Positions 62,538 to 64,000 of a stretch of 64,000 nucleotides of DNA are shown piece after piece. How positions within the stretch are numbered: position 1 is the stretch's first letter; each line of letters opens with the position of its first letter. Below the pieces are notes generated by a model that was not told the origin of the DNA, did no database searches, and saw only the letters and a list, made by a program, of their open reading frames with translations. The stretch is taken from the NCBI RefSeq assembly GCF_013369335.1, contig NZ_SZQJ01000036.1, positions 248,001-312,000 of the forward strand, written 5' to 3'. Source of the DNA: Vibrio sp. JPW-9-11-11 (GTDB lineage: Bacteria; Pseudomonadota; Gammaproteobacteria; Enterobacterales; Vibrionaceae). The position numbers were made by a program, and so were the translations under genes.

Positions 62538-64000
62538 TTATTGCACCACTTTCTGATTAATGGTTCGCTCCAGATCGGAGATTTTTCGCACAACATCTTT
62601 CGATATTGGTTCTATTTGTTCAAATGCTTTATTGGCCTCTTCATGCTGCCCTTGGTCTATCAATTCGAGAACATGCTTTATAACACTATGTAACTTCGCA
62701 TGGGGTTGTTCTAATGCAACAAACGTGGATTCAGTACCATAAAGGTTTTTCCCTTCTCCATAGTACCATTTCCCCAATGCACACAAGTGATGGTCACAAG
62801 CCACGTTTTTATCTAGCGCTTGATGATCGCCATTTAAGTAGGATCTGACTTTAGTTTTCCAAGCCAAGTGGGCATTCTTAATATTCGTAAAATCAATCCT
62901 TTTTACGCTACTGAGCCTAAAGTCAGCTAACAGTTCTCTTAAGTCTAACGCCTGTTGACTCAACGTTTTGGCTTTACTCTGGAGGTGAAGCGCACTTTCT
63001 TCGGTGGAACCACTTTTTTCGTTGATTATCTCGACCGATTTATTCATATCTTGTACTACTGTCGATTGCTCTTCAGATGCAGCCGCTATTTGAGTGCTCA
63101 TATCGTTGACATGACTGACTTGAGCAATAATTTCTGAGAAGGTTTTTCTCGCATTAGAAACACCTTCATATGCGTCCTGAGCGAGAAGGTTGTTTTCGGA
63201 AATTCTCGTTGACGAACTTTGAACACCTTGCTGTAAGCTCTCCAGCATAGAATTAATGTTTTCAGTCGCTGTTTGGGTCCGCTGCGCCAAACTTCTAACC
63301 TCATCGGCGACGACGGCGAAACCACGGCCTTGTTCACCAGCACGCGCGGCCTCAATAGCAGCGTTCAGTGCCAGCAAATTAGTTTGCTCTGCAATTTCGC
63401 TGATTGTCTTGGTCACTTGTCCTATGTCTTTGCTCTGTTCTGAGACTTGTGTGATTTGCGCAATGGTCGTGTCGAGTTCGACCAAGAAATTAGAAAGCTT
63501 CTCTAAACCCTGTTCGATAAGCTGGTCTCCAGCTTGAACATTCTTCTGAGTTTCTAGTGCAGTGTGCGAAGTTTGAACTGTGTTCTCAGTGACTTGTTGT
63601 ACGGTTGCCGCCATTTGCGTCATTGCGCTAGCTATTTGAGAAGTATGAGAGGATTGAGAGATCATCATCTGCTGCATGTTGTAGCTATCCGATGAGACTT
63701 TGTCTGAGTCTTCGACGACTTGCTGTGACGCCCCTACGACTTGGCCGAGAATCGCTTTGTAGCGCGCTTGAAGCATTTTGACTGCTTGAATGAGATAACC
63801 TATCTCATCTAGGCCTGTGAGGTTAATTTGCGAAGAAAGATCGCCTTCAGACATCTTTTTAATCAGCTCTTCGGTTTGCTTAACCGGCTTTAAGACCCGA
63901 TGTCGTAAGATGAACCAATTTAGGCCCGTCATTACACTGACAGCTAAGGCAAGCCCAACATGGATAAGGTCGTCCGATAAAAGAGATTTACCAGCTATAA
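62538..64000 (-). CDS. Methyl-accepting chemotaxis protein with CZB zinc domain (5' end beyond window)
   Basis: The frame stays open to the right edge, so an internal ATG at 63932 is not the start. Visible part: second membrane helix ([19 protein letters not shown]), HAMP ([25 protein letters not shown]), MCP hairpin ([41 protein letters not shown]), and a C-terminal CZB domain (~last 110 residues) with [17 protein letters not shown] and HAKLH supplying His3-Cys zinc ligands. CZB domains sense zinc or hypochlorous acid in other bacteria. The missing 5' part would carry a periplasmic sensor. Confidence 0.9.
   Translation of the reverse strand, partial: IAGKSLLSDDLIHVGLALAVSVMTGLNWFILRHRVLKPVKQTEELIKKMSEGDLSSQINLTGLDEIGYLIQAVKMLQARYKAILGQVVGASQQVVEDSDKVSSDSYNMQQMMISQSSHTSQIASAMTQMAATVQQVTENTVQTSHTALETQKNVQAGDQLIEQGLEKLSNFLVELDTTIAQITQVSEQSKDIGQVTKTISEIAEQTNLLALNAAIEAARAGEQGRGFAVVADEVRSLAQRTQTATENINSMLESLQQGVQSSSTRISENNLLAQDAYEGVSNARKTFSEIIAQVSHVNDMSTQIAAASEEQSTVVQDMNKSVEIINEKSGSTEESALHLQSKAKTLSQQALDLRELLADFRLSSVKRIDFTNIKNAHLAWKTKVRSYLNGDHQALDKNVACDHHLCALGKWYYGEGKNLYGTESTFVALEQPHAKLHSVIKHVLELIDQGQHEEANKAFEQIEPISKDVVRKISDLERTINQKVVQ

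Noticed and set aside
1..64000. CRISPR arrays, insertion sequences, integron attC sites, tRNA or rRNA genes
   Set aside because: No regularly spaced 25-40 bp repeats outside the origin iterons, no transposase or integrase frames, and no tRNA-like cloverleaf was recognised by eye.

Overview
The window is the replication-origin region of a Vibrio chromosome 2. The decisive marks are an RctB-type initiator gene (40742..42712), an adjacent 1.2 kb origin with six evenly spaced Dam-site-containing 12-mers, a perfect DnaA box and an AT-rich unwinding element, a parA2-parB2 pair, and seven perfect TTTACA-N-TGTAAA palindromes that match the chromosome-2 parS motif. The neighbours (YebC-family gene on the left; a complete cheA/B/D/R/W/Y cluster on the right) match the order I know from the Vibrio cholerae chromosome 2 origin. 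The species cannot be fixed from the sequence alone. No tRNA, rRNA, insertion sequence, prophage or CRISPR array was seen.

Left arm (1..40 kb), mostly small metabolic and regulatory units. 1..2.8 kb: an exported protein cut by the window edge, a periplasmic rhodanese, a TrmH-family methyltransferase, a HAD phosphatase and a 54-residue protein. 2.9..11.4 kb: a PgtB/DctB-like sensor kinase and an NtrC-type regulator, then a secreted glycerophosphodiesterase and a PhnD-C-E-E importer. The last two transcription units each have a good sigma-54 promoter preceded by copies of a shared GTCATTTNTGTC motif, so I infer one phospho-compound scavenging regulon. 11.6..25.8 kb: a hemerythrin chemoreceptor, a YtrA-type regulator with its ABC exporter, an AraC/GyrI regulator, a chitin-active LPMO, an M3 peptidase, a CdaR-GntP-glycerate kinase unit, and a MarR/EamA divergent pair with twin operators. 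25.9..35.3 kb: a sucrose/alpha-glucoside locus (LacI regulator, GH13 glucosidase, AglEFGK-like importer, sucrose phosphorylase). 35.3..39.9 kb: an acetyltransferase remnant, a two-cupin ChrR-like protein, an SDR with LysR, and several small conserved proteins next to a YebC-family regulator.

Origin (39.9..46.2 kb): rctB reads leftward away from the origin and parA2-parB2 read rightward. Between them lie the rctB promoter with a 29-mer-like element, the unwinding element, the six-iteron array, a DnaA box, an rctA-like non-coding segment with more iterons and two 39-mer-like elements, and a parS2 site. Additional perfect or near-perfect RctB 12-mers lie on the far side of rctB, two of them inside a neighbouring coding sequence and two as an inverted pair.

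Right arm (46.2..64 kb): tmcA, then a long co-directional chemotaxis operon (STAS, CheY, CheA, two CheW, a triple-PAS soluble chemoreceptor, CheR, CheD, CheB, a short membrane MCP-like protein carrying a CheZ-like motif, a second STAS protein, and a REC-PP2C-HATPase protein), followed by a FapA/DUF342 protein and a zinc-binding-domain chemoreceptor that runs off the window. The operon couples a chemosensory array with a partner-switching module. Its output could be other than swimming, but the sequence does not show that.
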